In this document: piece after piece, positions 16,622 to 26,225 of the stretch
Layout of the letters: each line of letters begins with the position of its first letter
Position numbering within the stretch: the first letter of the stretch is position 1
Assembly (NCBI RefSeq): GCF_002217475.1
Contig: NZ_MUHH01000035.1
Coordinates: forward strand, 29,819-93,818
Reading direction: 5' to 3'
Length of the DNA stretch: 64,000 nt
Source: Flavobacterium tructae
GTDB lineage: Bacteria; Bacteroidota; Bacteroidia; Flavobacteriales; Flavobacteriaceae
Translations under genes and position numbers: made by a program
The notes under the pieces: generated by a model
Told to the model about the DNA's origin: nothing
Database searches by the model: none
Seen by the model: only the letters and a program-made list of their open reading frames with translations

Positions 16622-19573
16622 ATGAATAACCATACTATTCTTTCTAAGGCTACCGTTCCTCTTGAAAGTCTCGAAAAACAATTAGAAGGTAAATTATTCT
16701 ACGATCATACCATGCGCTTGCTTTATGCAACTGATGCGAGTGCCTATAAAGAAATGCCGCTCGCAGTTGCCATTCCAAAAACAAAGGAAGATATTCAGAA
16801 GATCATTGCTTTTGCCAGAGAGCATAAAAGCAGTGTAATTCCGCGTGCTGCCGGAACATCGTTGGCGGGACAGGTTGTTGGGAACGGAATCATAGTAGAT
16901 ATTTCACAAGAGTTTACCAGAATTATATCGGTAGATGAGGCCTCTAAAACGGCATGGGTCGAGCCCGGAGTTATACGTGACGAACTAAACCTTCATTTGA
17001 AACCCTATAAGTTGTTTTTCGGACCTGAAACTTCGACGAGCAATCGCTGTATGATTGGCGGAATGGTGGGCAACAATGCCTGCGGTGCGAGATCCGTTAT
17101 TTATGGATCGACCCGCGAACACGTGCTTGAAATCAAAGGCTTTTTGGCCGATGGTCACGAAGTGACATTTGGCGCGTTAACCAATGCTGAATTTGAAGAT
17201 AAATGTAACGGAATTAACGTCGTAAGTCCGTTGGAACAGGCCATTTATGTTCAGGTCAAAGAAATACTATCGTCAGCATCAAACCAAATTTTGTTTGAAG
17301 ACCATTTTCCTAAAAAATCAATTCCCAGAAGAAATACCGGTTATGCTTTAGATTTACTGGCCGATACAATGCCTTTTAAAGATTCAGAAGAGCAATTCAA
17401 CTTCTGCAAGCTGATAGCAGGATCAGAAGGAACTTTGTTCTTTTCTACTGCTATAAAATTGAATTTGGTCGACGCGTTAAAACCTTATTCTGCATTGGTA
17501 TGCATTCATTTTGAAAGTATTAATGAATCACTTAAAGCCAATATTGAGGCTTTAAAATTTCAACCGGATAGTGTGGAATTAATCGATCATTATATTCTGG
17601 AATGTACAAAAGAAAATATTGAACAAAGTAAGAATCGTTTTTTTGTAAAGGGAGATCCTCAGGCAATTTTAGCCGTTGAATTTTTAAGAGATTCTCCTGA
17701 AGAAATTGAGACCATTGCCAAAGAAATGGAAGCTTTGCTTCGTTCTAAAAATTTAGGGTATCATTTCCCAGTTGTTTATGGTGAGGATACCAATAAAGTT
17801 TGGGCTTTACGTAAAGCAGGACTGGGTTTGCTGTCTAATATTCCCGGTGATGCCAAAGCGGTTGCCGTAATTGAAGATACAGCAGTAGATGTAAATGATT
17901 TACCGGATTTTATAGAAGATTTTAATGCGATCTTAAAAAAGCGAAATCTAAATTGTGTGCACTATGCACATGCGGCAACAGGAGAATTACATCTTCGTCC
18001 GATTATTGATTTAAAAACGGAAGAAGGGACGGCGCTTTTCAGAACTATTGCAACAGACATTGCGCATTTGGTAAAAAAATACAAAGGCTCTTTAAGCGGT
18101 GAACATGGAGATGGAAGGCTTAGAGGGGAATTTATTCCGCTGATGTTAGGAGAGGAAATCTATCAATTGTTTGTTCAGATTAAGGAAATCTGGGATCCTT
18201 GGGGTATTTTCAATCCCGGTAAAATTGTGAATACACCACCAATGGATACCAGTCTGAGATATACAGCCGGACAGGATACCCCGATGCCGGAAACTTATTT
18301 TGATTTTTCGGAACATAATGGAATTTTGCGTGCTGCCGAGATGTGTAACGGATCCGGAGATTGTCGAAAAACCGAGAAAAGTGGTGGTACCATGTGTCCG
18401 AGTTATATGGCCACACGCGATGAAAAACATACCACGCGCGCCAGAGCAAACATGTTGAGAGAGACGATAACCAACTCTACCCAGGCTAATAAGTTTGGTG
18501 ATGACAATCTTGTTGCCGTTTTAGATTTGTGTTTGAGCTGCAAAGGCTGTAAATCAGAATGTCCTTCGAATGTGGATATGGCCAAATTAAAAGCCGAAAC
18601 GTTACAACACTATCACGATAAAAATGGAGTGAAATTTCGTTCCAGACTTATCGGAAATACTCCTAAAATAAACAAATGGTTTGCAGTGATTCCGTGGATG
18701 TATAATTTATCCACAAAAGGGGCTTTTGGGAATGTGGTTAAGAAAACAACAGGATTTGCTACAGAACGAAAATTGCCTTTGATGCACAAAATTACTTTCG
18801 CCAAGTGGATGAAAACGTATCGTCAAAAGGGTGATTTTAGTAACGGAAAAGTATACCTGTACAATGATGAATTTTTAAATTATTATGATGTTGAAATAGG
18901 GCAGACTGCGGTACAATTACTGAATCGTTTGGGGTATCAGGTCGAAATTCCAAAAATTGGGATTAGCGGCAGAACTTATCTTTCGAAAGGAATGTTAAAA
19001 GAAGCACGTGAAATTGCAGAACAAAATATTAAGGATTTTGAGCAGGCGATTCCACAGGATGGTATTCTGATCGGAATTGAACCCTCGGCGATCTTAACTT
19101 TTCGGGACGAATATCCCGATTTATGTCGAGGAGAGTTAAAAGTGAAAGCAAAAAACTATGCTGCAAAAGCTTTCCTGATCGAGGAATTTTTGGCAAAAGA
19201 GCTGGAGGAAGGCAGGATTTCTTCAAGTAATTTTACCGATAGGCAGGAACGTATACGCATGCACGGGCATTGTTTTCAAAAAGCCTTATCGTCATTGGTG
19301 CCTCTTAAAAAAGTACTGGCTTTGCCCGAAAATTATACGGTTCTAAACATTCCGAGTGGTTGCTGTGGTATGGCTGGGTCTTTTGGCTATGAAAAAGAAC
19401 ATTATGAGTTGTCGATGAAAATTGGCGAGTTGGTTTTGTTTCCAACCATTCGTTCTGAAGAAGAAGCCACTCTAATCTCTGCCTCAGGTACCAGCTGCAG
19501 GCATCAGATTACTGATGGTACGGGTAGAAAAGCACAACATCCGGTTGAGATCTTGTATAAAGCGTTAAAATAG
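16622..19573 (+). CDS. YdiJ-like FAD/Fe-S 2-hydroxyacid dehydrogenase
   Basis: A 983-residue soluble protein. A PCMH-type FAD-binding domain covers about 40-270 (VIPRAAGTSLAGQVVGNGI at 73-91) and an FAD-oxidase C-terminal domain about 285-540 (HYAHAATGELHLRP, SLSGEHGDGRLRG). A 4Fe-4S dicluster segment follows (CNGSGDC near 575, CLSCKGCKSECP near 638). The C-terminus carries CCG-type heterodisulfide-reductase-like cysteine motifs (HGHCFQK near 880, PSGCCGMAGSFG near 913). Domain order and length match E. coli YdiJ, to my knowledge a D-2-hydroxyglutarate dehydrogenase. D-2-hydroxyglutarate is the product of the DUF1338 enzyme at the start of this locus, so this protein would return it as 2-oxoglutarate, passing electrons to a respiratory acceptor. 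D-lactate or glycolate oxidation is possible from the family alone. Confidence 0.88.
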   Translation: MNNHTILSKATVPLESLEKQLEGKLFYDHTMRLLYATDASAYKEMPLAVAIPKTKEDIQKIIAFAREHKSSVIPRAAGTSLAGQVVGNGIIVDISQEFTRIISVDEASKTAWVEPGVIRDELNLHLKPYKLFFGPETSTSNRCMIGGMVGNNACGARSVIYGSTREHVLEIKGFLADGHEVTFGALTNAEFEDKCNGINVVSPLEQAIYVQVKEILSSASNQILFEDHFPKKSIPRRNTGYALDLLADTMPFKDSEEQFNFCKLIAGSEGTLFFSTAIKLNLVDALKPYSALVCIHFESINESLKANIEALKFQPDSVELIDHYILECTKENIEQSKNRFFVKGDPQAILAVEFLRDSPEEIETIAKEMEALLRSKNLGYHFPVVYGEDTNKVWALRKAGLGLLSNIPGDAKAVAVIEDTAVDVNDLPDFIEDFNAILKKRNLNCVHYAHAATGELHLRPIIDLKTEEGTALFRTIATDIAHLVKKYKGSLSGEHGDGRLRGEFIPLMLGEEIYQLFVQIKEIWDPWGIFNPGKIVNTPPMDTSLRYTAGQDTPMPETYFDFSEHNGILRAAEMCNGSGDCRKTEKSGGTMCPSYMATRDEKHTTRARANMLRETITNSTQANKFGDDNLVAVLDLCLSCKGCKSECPSNVDMAKLKAETLQHYHDKNGVKFRSRLIGNTPKINKWFAVIPWMYNLSTKGAFGNVVKKTTGFATERKLPLMHKITFAKWMKTYRQKGDFSNGKVYLYNDEFLNYYDVEIGQTAVQLLNRLGYQVEIPKIGISGRTYLSKGMLKEAREIAEQNIKDFEQAIPQDGILIGIEPSAILTFRDEYPDLCRGELKVKAKNYAAKAFLIEEFLAKELEEGRISSSNFTDRQERIRMHGHCFQKALSSLVPLKKVLALPENYTVLNIPSGCCGMAGSFGYEKEHYELSMKIGELVLFPTIRSEEEATLISASGTSCRHQITDGTGRKAQHPVEILYKALK

Positions 19574-19816
19574 GCTGTAATAGACCTTTTTTGAGTTTTT
19601 AAATAATTCTAAAATGTAGAAAAATAGATTTTATTACTGAAATTAAAGTGTTTAACTTTCAAAAAAAAAAAGTGTAGTAGAAATAGTTTCCGACGAACGA
19701 TTTTTTTTATCTCCGGTAATCAGGACTGTGGCAACTTGTTAATCAATTGTTTATAGTTTGTTGATAAATAATAGCTTATGTTTATTTTTTTAACAAGCAT
19801 TCAAAGGAATAATATT

Positions 19817-19824
19817 TAAATTTG
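19817..19824 (+). promoter_or_regulatory. Probable -7 promoter box
   Basis: TAAATTTG matches the Bacteroidota TAnnTTTG consensus and lies 39 bases upstream of the small gene at 19863. No convincing -33 TTG is present. Confidence 0.45.
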
Positions 19825-19862
19825 AGTAGAGGTTAAAGGTTTGTCATTTTAAAACATCTATT

Positions 19863-20111
19863 ATGGAAAAAGCTATAAAACTAAAAGTTCGCAAGGAATT
19901 AGATGGTCGCCAACAGTTGAACATTATAAAACTTAAAGGAAGTTTAATTTCTAAAGGGTATACAGAAATCATACATATTCTGGATCAGGATGATGAATTT
20001 CATATTAACTCTTTTGAAACACGATCTGAAAGTACCAACGAAGTTCAGGAGTTTATTACAGCTTTTATACACAGAGAAAACCTAACAGATACAATCTCGT
20101 TTTACAAATGA
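19863..20111 (+). CDS. Small protein of unknown function, 82 residues
   Basis: I do not recognise a family. The protein is lysine- and glutamate-rich, has no signal peptide or membrane segment, and looks like a compact alpha/beta fold (KLKGSLISKGYTEIIHILDQ, then a helical C-terminal half). It has a consensus-like promoter box upstream and a strong terminator 40 bases downstream, so it is probably a genuine single-gene unit. It stands between the catabolic locus and the convergent efflux operon. Confidence 0.6.
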   Translation: MEKAIKLKVRKELDGRQQLNIIKLKGSLISKGYTEIIHILDQDDEFHINSFETRSESTNEVQEFITAFIHRENLTDTISFYK

Positions 20112-20150
20112 TACTTTCACAGTAAACGATAAATAATGCATAAAAAACAA

Positions 20151-20183
20151 GAACCCCGTTTCGGTACAGAAACGGGGTTCTTT
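20151..20183. terminator. Bidirectional terminator
   Basis: GAACCCCGTTTC (20151-20162) and GAAACGGGGTTC (20169-20180) form a perfect 12-bp stem with a 6-base loop, with A residues before it and TTT after it. It serves the small gene at 19863 and the convergent efflux operon. Confidence 0.88.
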
Positions 20184-20250
20184 ATCTTAGAAAAGCTTGT
20201 CCAAAGTCTAAGTTTCAAGTTTCAAGTTGAAACCTGAAACAGAATGTTTA

Positions 20251-21747
20251 TCACATCCCACCTCCTAAAGCTTTGTAAAGTAAGATCTGTGCATTTGCAT
20301 TTTTCAACTGAATCTCTACAAAATCAAGTTCGGCCTGTAATTTGTTTTTTTGTGCATTGATAATTTCAAGGTAATTGGCATAACCACTCAAATACAAATC
20401 ATTGGACACATTTACGGCAATTTCAAGATGCTCAATCTCTTTAGATTTATATTTCAGCACATTTTCAAAAGCTTCAGTTCGGTGCAGTAAAGCACTTAGT
20501 TCGTTATAAGCGGTTGTAATGGTATTTTGATACTGAAGAAAAGAAATTTCCTGTCTTCGGTTGGCAGTAAAAAACTCCTGTTTGATTTGTCCTTTATTGA
20601 ATATCGGAGCAGTGATTCCGCCTAATAATTGCCAGGCAAACGAACCGCTGTCAAAAAAAGTACTCAAAGAAAAAGAGTTCATTCCTACGTATCCACCTAA
20701 ATTTAGAGTTGGAAAGAAGGCTGCGCGAGCCGCTTTAGCATCTGCATTTGTAGCCCTCAATTCAAAGTAAGCTTCCGATACGTCGGGTCTTTTGTGTATG
20801 ATAGAGTCTACACTTATTTTTTGATTTAAGACTTTAAGATAACCCGACGAAAAATCAGTGTTTCTTTCAATTTTCCCGCCGTATTCTCCAAGCAGCGTAA
20901 GTAGTGCCTTTTCTGCCTGATCGATTTTAAGATTTAATTGTTCTGCTTCAGCCAATATATTGTTGTTTTGCGCATTGAATTGCTGTACGGCAAGTTCTGT
21001 GGCTTTTCCAACAGATCGCTGTGCCGAAACGATATCCAATGCATGCTGTTGTGTATCAAGGTTTCGCTTGTAAATTAGTGCTTGTTTGTCTAAGGCTACC
21101 AATTCGTAGTACAGCTCTGCAATATCGCCTAACAATTTAGTCTTCAGCAATTGCATTCCTTGTTGAGAGGCAAAATAGCGGTCACGTGCGGCTTTCTTCC
21201 TATTGCTTAGCTTTCCCCATATATCAGCTTCCCAGGATACTTTTCCTCCCAGAAAAAAGTTTGGGGTAGTACCCGTTGCAATTCGTTGTCTGTCGGATAT
21301 GTTTTGAGACAAATTAGTGTCAAAGTTTCCAACACCCTCCATGGTGTATTTTCCATAACGAGTTCCCGAAGCATCGGCCTGAAAATCCAATGAAGGTAAT
21401 AAAGCCAGTTTAGCCGCTTTCAGATGCGAGTTAGCTATTAGAATACGCTGTTCCATGATTAAATAATCCGGATTCTGAGCCATCGCTTTGTCTAATAATT
21501 GTTCTAGTTTTTCATCCTTAAAATAAGTGGCTGTTTGCAGCGGAACAAAAGTTGTTCCGCTGTCAGCAGCTTTTTTTGAAGTAACATCGAAATTTTTGGG
21601 CAGTGTTTTAGCAGCCAGATTATCATTAACTTTTGGAGCAGAACAAGCTGTCAATAACAGAATTCCGGCCACCAGTAAGAGTGAAAATGACTTAAACTTA
21701 TAGTTTTGATCAGTAACTGCTTTATATTGATTTAGTGATTTTTTCAT
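20251..21747 (-). CDS. RND efflux outer membrane factor (TolC/NodT family lipoprotein)
   Basis: A 498-residue outer membrane channel subunit with a lipobox at Cys35 (LLLTACSAPKVN) and two outer-membrane-efflux repeats. These are seen in the helical stretches PDYLIMEQRILIANSHLKAA and AYFELRATNADAKAARAAFF, and in the conserved end NAQILLYKALGGGM. It completes a tripartite pump, forming the exit duct for compounds moved by the inner membrane RND protein. It is the last gene of the operon, 8 bases after the RND gene, and is closed by the terminator at 20151. Confidence 0.93.
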   Translation of the reverse strand: MKKSLNQYKAVTDQNYKFKSFSLLLVAGILLLTACSAPKVNDNLAAKTLPKNFDVTSKKAADSGTTFVPLQTATYFKDEKLEQLLDKAMAQNPDYLIMEQRILIANSHLKAAKLALLPSLDFQADASGTRYGKYTMEGVGNFDTNLSQNISDRQRIATGTTPNFFLGGKVSWEADIWGKLSNRKKAARDRYFASQQGMQLLKTKLLGDIAELYYELVALDKQALIYKRNLDTQQHALDIVSAQRSVGKATELAVQQFNAQNNNILAEAEQLNLKIDQAEKALLTLLGEYGGKIERNTDFSSGYLKVLNQKISVDSIIHKRPDVSEAYFELRATNADAKAARAAFFPTLNLGGYVGMNSFSLSTFFDSGSFAWQLLGGITAPIFNKGQIKQEFFTANRRQEISFLQYQNTITTAYNELSALLHRTEAFENVLKYKSKEIEHLEIAVNVSNDLYLSGYANYLEIINAQKNKLQAELDFVEIQLKNANAQILLYKALGGGM

Positions 21748-21755
21748 TATTGTGT

Positions 21756-24700
21756 TTATTTTTTCAGTGCTTTTTCAAATTTGGCAAACAGTATATAAAG
21801 ACCCGGTATGATAACAAGTCCAAACACCGTTCCGATGAACATTCCTCCGGCGGCTGCCGTACCAATCGATCGGTTACCAACGGCTCCCGCACCCGAGGCG
21901 ATACATAAAGGAATCAGTCCTGAAATAAAAGCAAAAGAAGTCATTAAGATAGGTCGGAAACGCAGTCGGGCTCCTTCGATGGCAGCCTCGGTAATATCCC
22001 GTCCAATTTTGTTCTGCGCCATCGCAAATTCTACAATCAGAATGGCATTTTTGGCGAGTAATCCGATCAGCATGACGAGTGCTACCTGGGCATAAATGTT
22101 ATTGTCGAGTCCAACCATTAACAGCGCGAGGTACGATCCGAACACCCCTACAGGTAAACTTAAAAGTACCGGAAACGGAAGCAGTAAACTTTCGTATTGG
22201 GCAGCAAGAAGTAAATAGACAAATAGTATACATAAAGCAAAAATGTAAATCGTCTGATTCCCCGACAGGATTTCTTCACGTGTCATACCCGACCATTCCA
22301 GTTCAAACCTGCCCGGAAGTTTTTCGGCAGCGATTTTCTCTACAGCGGCAATTGCCTCACCGGAGCTGTATCCGTCAGCAGGTTCTCCGTTAATCATAGC
22401 CGACATGTACATGTTGTATCGGGTTAAAACTTCGGGACCGTACACACGTTCCAGTTTGATGAAAGTAGAGAACGGAACCATTTCGCCGGCATCATTCTTA
22501 AGGTACATATCCAGAATACTTTCGGGATTCTTCCTAAATTGAGGACTGGCCTGAACCATTACTTTATACATTTGTGAGAAACGAATAAAATTAGTCGCAT
22601 AAAAAGAACCCAGCATCGTTTGCAGAGTCGACATCGCATTGTCTACAGAAACTCCTTTTTTAGCTGCCTGATCGTAATCAATATGAATCAAATACTGTGG
22701 GAAAGTAGCATCAAAACTGGTAAAAGAGTTTTGTATTTCTGGCGAAGCATTGAGTTCCTTGATAAAATTTTTGGTTACGGCGTCGGTATTAGTAATCGTT
22801 CCGCCCGATTTGTCGAGTAAGCGAAGTTCAAACCCGCTTGTATTTCCAAAACCGGGTACCGTTGGCGGTGCAAAAATCTCAATCTGAGCATCAGAAATGT
22901 TCTTTGTTTTCTCTCCCAGTTTGGTGATGAATTCGTTTACTGAGATATCGCGATCGTTCCAGTCTTTCAAATTGATCATACCCATTCCGTAAGAAGCTCC
23001 TGCAATTTCGGTTACAATACTGTATCCGGCAAGAGTGGTCACGTTGTCGACACCTTTAATTTCTTTGGCTAATCGGGTAACCTCATCCAGTACTTTTTCA
23101 GTACGTTCTACAGTGGCTCCCTGAGGTGTAGTCACACTTACATAAACCATCCCTTGATCTTCAGAAGGAATAAAACCACCCGGAACAAATTTGCTGGTTC
23201 CCCAGGTAAGCAGACAGAATAAAACCAATAATCCGGCTGTAACAGTAGTTCGGTCTGCAAATTTGGCCAGTATTCTGATATAACCTGCAGTTACATTATC
23301 AAACCATTTATTAAAACCGTCGAAGAAACGATTCAGTAGAGAGGTTTTCTTTTCGTCCGGATTATGCGGTTTAAGCAAAATAGCACAGAGTGCAGGAGTT
23401 AAAGTAAGTGCGTTGATTCCTGAGATTACAATACTAATCGCCATGGTTAAAGAGAACTGTCTGTAGAAAACTCCAACTGGACCGCTAAGAAAGGCAACAG
23501 GAATAAACACGGCACTCATTACTATGGTTATGGCAATAACAGCTCCCGTAATTTCTTTCATGGCACTTATCGTTGCCGGAAGTGGAGCCATATGTTCTTC
23601 GGAAATTTTGACATGGACGGCTTCGACTACTACAATGGCGTTGTCGACCACAATTCCGATCGATAGTACTAAAGCAAATAAGGTTAGCAGGTTGATCGAA
23701 AAGCCCATCATCGACATGAAAGCAAACGAACCAATAAGCGCTACTGGTACGGCTAAAACCGGTATTAAAGTAGAGCGCCAGTCTTGCAGGAAAATGAAAA
23801 CCACAAAGGCTACCAGAATAAAGGCTTCGATAAGTGTTTTTAAAACCTCATCGATCGATGCGTCCAGAAAGCGCGATACATCGTAAGCAATATTGTAATC
23901 CATTCCGGGAGGGAAGGAAGTCTTTTGAAGTTCGGCCATCTTTTCTTTTACGCTGGCAATTACTTCAGAAGCATTTGAACCCGGACGTTGTTTTAGCATG
24001 ATAGAAGCCGAAGGTTTACCATCGGTTTTAGAAACCATTCCGTAACTCATCGATCCAAATTCGATCTTAGAGATGTCTTTTAATTTTAGAATAGTTCCAT
24101 CTGAATTGGCACGAATCGGAATTTCTTCATACTGTTTTGGTTCGTAGAATTTCCCTCCGTATTTGATCACATATTGAAGCTGATTGTCCAATTGTCCGGA
24201 ACCTTCACCTACTTTTCCGGGTGCAGCAGAGATGTTTTGTTTTTGAAGAGAAGCAATTACCTCATTTGCTGATATAGCATAGGAGAGCATTTTTTGAGGA
24301 TCAAGCCATACCCGCATCGAGTATTCTTTTTGGCCCATAATTTCAGCACGTCCGACACCATCAATACGTTTCAGTTCCTGTAGAATGTTGATATCGGTAA
24401 AGTTAAAGATAAATTGCTCGTCCTGAGTTTTATCTGTACTCGTAATGTTCAGATACATCAGCATACTGTTCACCTCTTTCTCGGTCGTTACTCCGGCGCG
24501 AATTACCTCTTCCGGCAACTCATCGAGTATAGTAGTCACACGGTTTTGAACGTTTACAGCTGCCAGATCCGGATCGGTTCCTACTTCAAAAAAGACTTGT
24601 ATCAGCGTCAGACCGTCGTTTGAAGTGACCGTTGACATATAGGTCATACCGGGAACACCATTAATAGCGCGCTCTAAAGGCAGTGCGACGGCATTGGCCG

Positions 24701-24869
24701 AAACTTCGGCATTGGCTCCTGTATATTTAGCCGTTACCGTTACAGATGGCGGAACAATATCAGGAAATTGTGTAATAGGCAACTGAAACAAGGCCAGTAT
24801 ACCAAGGAGCACTATCATAACCGAAATGATTAACGATAGTATTTTTCGTTTGATAAATAACTCTATCAT
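21756..24869 (-). CDS. RND multidrug efflux permease (HAE1/AcrB type)
   Basis: A 1037-residue inner membrane proton antiporter with the AcrB layout: an N-terminal transmembrane helix, a large periplasmic loop, a helix bundle and a repeat of both. Signatures include PITQFPDIVPPSV near 31, the fourth-helix GIVVDNAIVVVEAVH near 405-419 and LLAKNAILIVEFA in the second half. In AcrB the fourth helix has two adjacent proton-relay aspartates; here the first is kept (Asp409) but the second is Asn410, while the partner Lys is kept. This may be normal for the Bacteroidota subgroup. The substrate is unknown; multidrug or bile/detergent export is the usual role. It is transcribed between the adaptor and outer membrane subunit genes. 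Confidence 0.95.
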   Translation of the reverse strand: MIELFIKRKILSLIISVMIVLLGILALFQLPITQFPDIVPPSVTVTAKYTGANAEVSANAVALPLERAINGVPGMTYMSTVTSNDGLTLIQVFFEVGTDPDLAAVNVQNRVTTILDELPEEVIRAGVTTEKEVNSMLMYLNITSTDKTQDEQFIFNFTDINILQELKRIDGVGRAEIMGQKEYSMRVWLDPQKMLSYAISANEVIASLQKQNISAAPGKVGEGSGQLDNQLQYVIKYGGKFYEPKQYEEIPIRANSDGTILKLKDISKIEFGSMSYGMVSKTDGKPSASIMLKQRPGSNASEVIASVKEKMAELQKTSFPPGMDYNIAYDVSRFLDASIDEVLKTLIEAFILVAFVVFIFLQDWRSTLIPVLAVPVALIGSFAFMSMMGFSINLLTLFALVLSIGIVVDNAIVVVEAVHVKISEEHMAPLPATISAMKEITGAVIAITIVMSAVFIPVAFLSGPVGVFYRQFSLTMAISIVISGINALTLTPALCAILLKPHNPDEKKTSLLNRFFDGFNKWFDNVTAGYIRILAKFADRTTVTAGLLVLFCLLTWGTSKFVPGGFIPSEDQGMVYVSVTTPQGATVERTEKVLDEVTRLAKEIKGVDNVTTLAGYSIVTEIAGASYGMGMINLKDWNDRDISVNEFITKLGEKTKNISDAQIEIFAPPTVPGFGNTSGFELRLLDKSGGTITNTDAVTKNFIKELNASPEIQNSFTSFDATFPQYLIHIDYDQAAKKGVSVDNAMSTLQTMLGSFYATNFIRFSQMYKVMVQASPQFRKNPESILDMYLKNDAGEMVPFSTFIKLERVYGPEVLTRYNMYMSAMINGEPADGYSSGEAIAAVEKIAAEKLPGRFELEWSGMTREEILSGNQTIYIFALCILFVYLLLAAQYESLLLPFPVLLSLPVGVFGSYLALLMVGLDNNIYAQVALVMLIGLLAKNAILIVEFAMAQNKIGRDITEAAIEGARLRFRPILMTSFAFISGLIPLCIASGAGAVGNRSIGTAAAGGMFIGTVFGLVIIPGLYILFAKFEKALKK

Positions 24870-24901
24870 TTTATATTTTTTTGAGACTAATTAATAAGGA
24901 A

Positions 24902-26002
24902 CTATAAGCTTGCGTTTTGGATGTTAATTTTGTCACCGTCCCGTAGTGATTGAGTTCCTTCTTGTACAATCAGGTCATCGCTTTTTAATCCTTTGTTGAG
25001 GATAAACACATCGTCAAGCGTACTTCCAATACTAATGTTGGTCATTTTTACAATTCCTTCTTTGTTCACAAGAAATACAAACTGTTTGTCCTGAATCGAA
25101 AAAACAGCTTTCTGTGGAATTAGAATCACATTCTTTTTAGGTTCTGATATAATTAGTTTTCCCGATGTTCCGTGTTTGATAAAACCTTGCGGATTATGAA
25201 ATTTTGCTTTGTACTGAATAGAACCTGTTTGTCGGTCAATTTCACCGTCGGCAGTTCTTAATTCTCCTTTTTGGTTGTAAACGACTCCATTTGGTAATTC
25301 CAGTTTAATGTCGCCGCCTGGTTTGTTCAGACTCTTGTCGGTCATCATTTGGAAATAGATGTTTTCAGGGATCGAGAAGTAAGCGTAGATATCATCGAGT
25401 TGAGAAACCGTTGTCAGTAGAGAGCCATTCTCTACAAGACTGCCTTCTTTGAACGGGATACGATCGATCGTTCCGTCAAATGGAGCTGTGATAGTGGTGA
25501 AACTAATCTGCTGATTGATTGCTTTGCGTTCAGCAACTGCATGGGCAACTTTGGCAGAAGCGGCTTCATATTTGGCTTTAGAAAGTTCCAGTTCTTTATC
25601 GGCGATTACTTTCTTGTTAAACAGGGTTTGTGCCTGCTCAAGCTCGACTGTGGCAATTCTAAGGTCTGCCATGGTACTTTTGTAGACGGCCTGAGCTTTT
25701 AGTAATTGTATTTGCAGCTCGACATCACTGATTTTGAAGAGTAGTTGTCCTTTATGTACCTTTTGTCCTTCGCTCACATAAACCTTATCCAGTAATCCGG
25801 GAATGCGAACGTGTATTTCTACATTGTTTTTGGCGTGCACATCAGCCACAAACCGGTTAGAAACGATCGTGTCCTGCAAGGTGACTTTGTAGACGGGCAG
25901 TGTTTTGATTTTTGAAGTCTCTTTTTTGGTTTTATCTCCACAAGAGCTCAGAAATAAAACAGATAAAACAATTAACAAGAATTGATTTTTTGTAGTGTTC
26001 AT
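24902..26002 (-). CDS. RND efflux periplasmic adaptor (membrane fusion protein)
   Basis: A 366-residue lipoprotein (lipobox SVLFLSSCGDKTKK, Cys21) with the AcrA-type order: a barrel-sandwich strand (VEIHVRIPGLLDKVYVSEGQ), an alpha-hairpin at about 95-165, a second lipoyl half (TTITAPFDGTIDRIPFKEG) and a C-terminal beta-barrel/membrane-proximal domain. It bridges the RND permease and the outer membrane factor encoded directly downstream. It is the first clear gene of the pump operon, with 223 bases separating it from a small upstream gene. Confidence 0.93.
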   Translation of the reverse strand: MNTTKNQFLLIVLSVLFLSSCGDKTKKETSKIKTLPVYKVTLQDTIVSNRFVADVHAKNNVEIHVRIPGLLDKVYVSEGQKVHKGQLLFKISDVELQIQLLKAQAVYKSTMADLRIATVELEQAQTLFNKKVIADKELELSKAKYEAASAKVAHAVAERKAINQQISFTTITAPFDGTIDRIPFKEGSLVENGSLLTTVSQLDDIYAYFSIPENIYFQMMTDKSLNKPGGDIKLELPNGVVYNQKGELRTADGEIDRQTGSIQYKAKFHNPQGFIKHGTSGKLIISEPKKNVILIPQKAVFSIQDKQFVFLVNKEGIVKMTNISIGSTLDDVFILNKGLKSDDLIVQEGTQSLRDGDKINIQNASL

Positions 26003-26225
26003 AATGAATTTTTAAATAGGGGTATATAAATGAAGGTGCTCCCCAACATTGATTTGCAGGGAGACATGAATAATTTAAATGTTAAATAAGGGATATTGTA
26101 ACGACTACTGCTTTTAGACAGCAGTAACGTTTGGATAAAATATTTTTATATCACAAGCTCTCCTTTACAATAAAACACAGAAAGTGCATTGCTAAGAGAA
26201 ATATAAAAATGAAAAGGATTATGAC

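Noticed and set aside
22079..22393. Plus-strand open frame of 104 codons inside the RND gene
   Set aside because: It is fully inside a well-supported minus-strand gene and shows no family features; the same holds for the other antisense frames in the efflux, protease and SusC genes.
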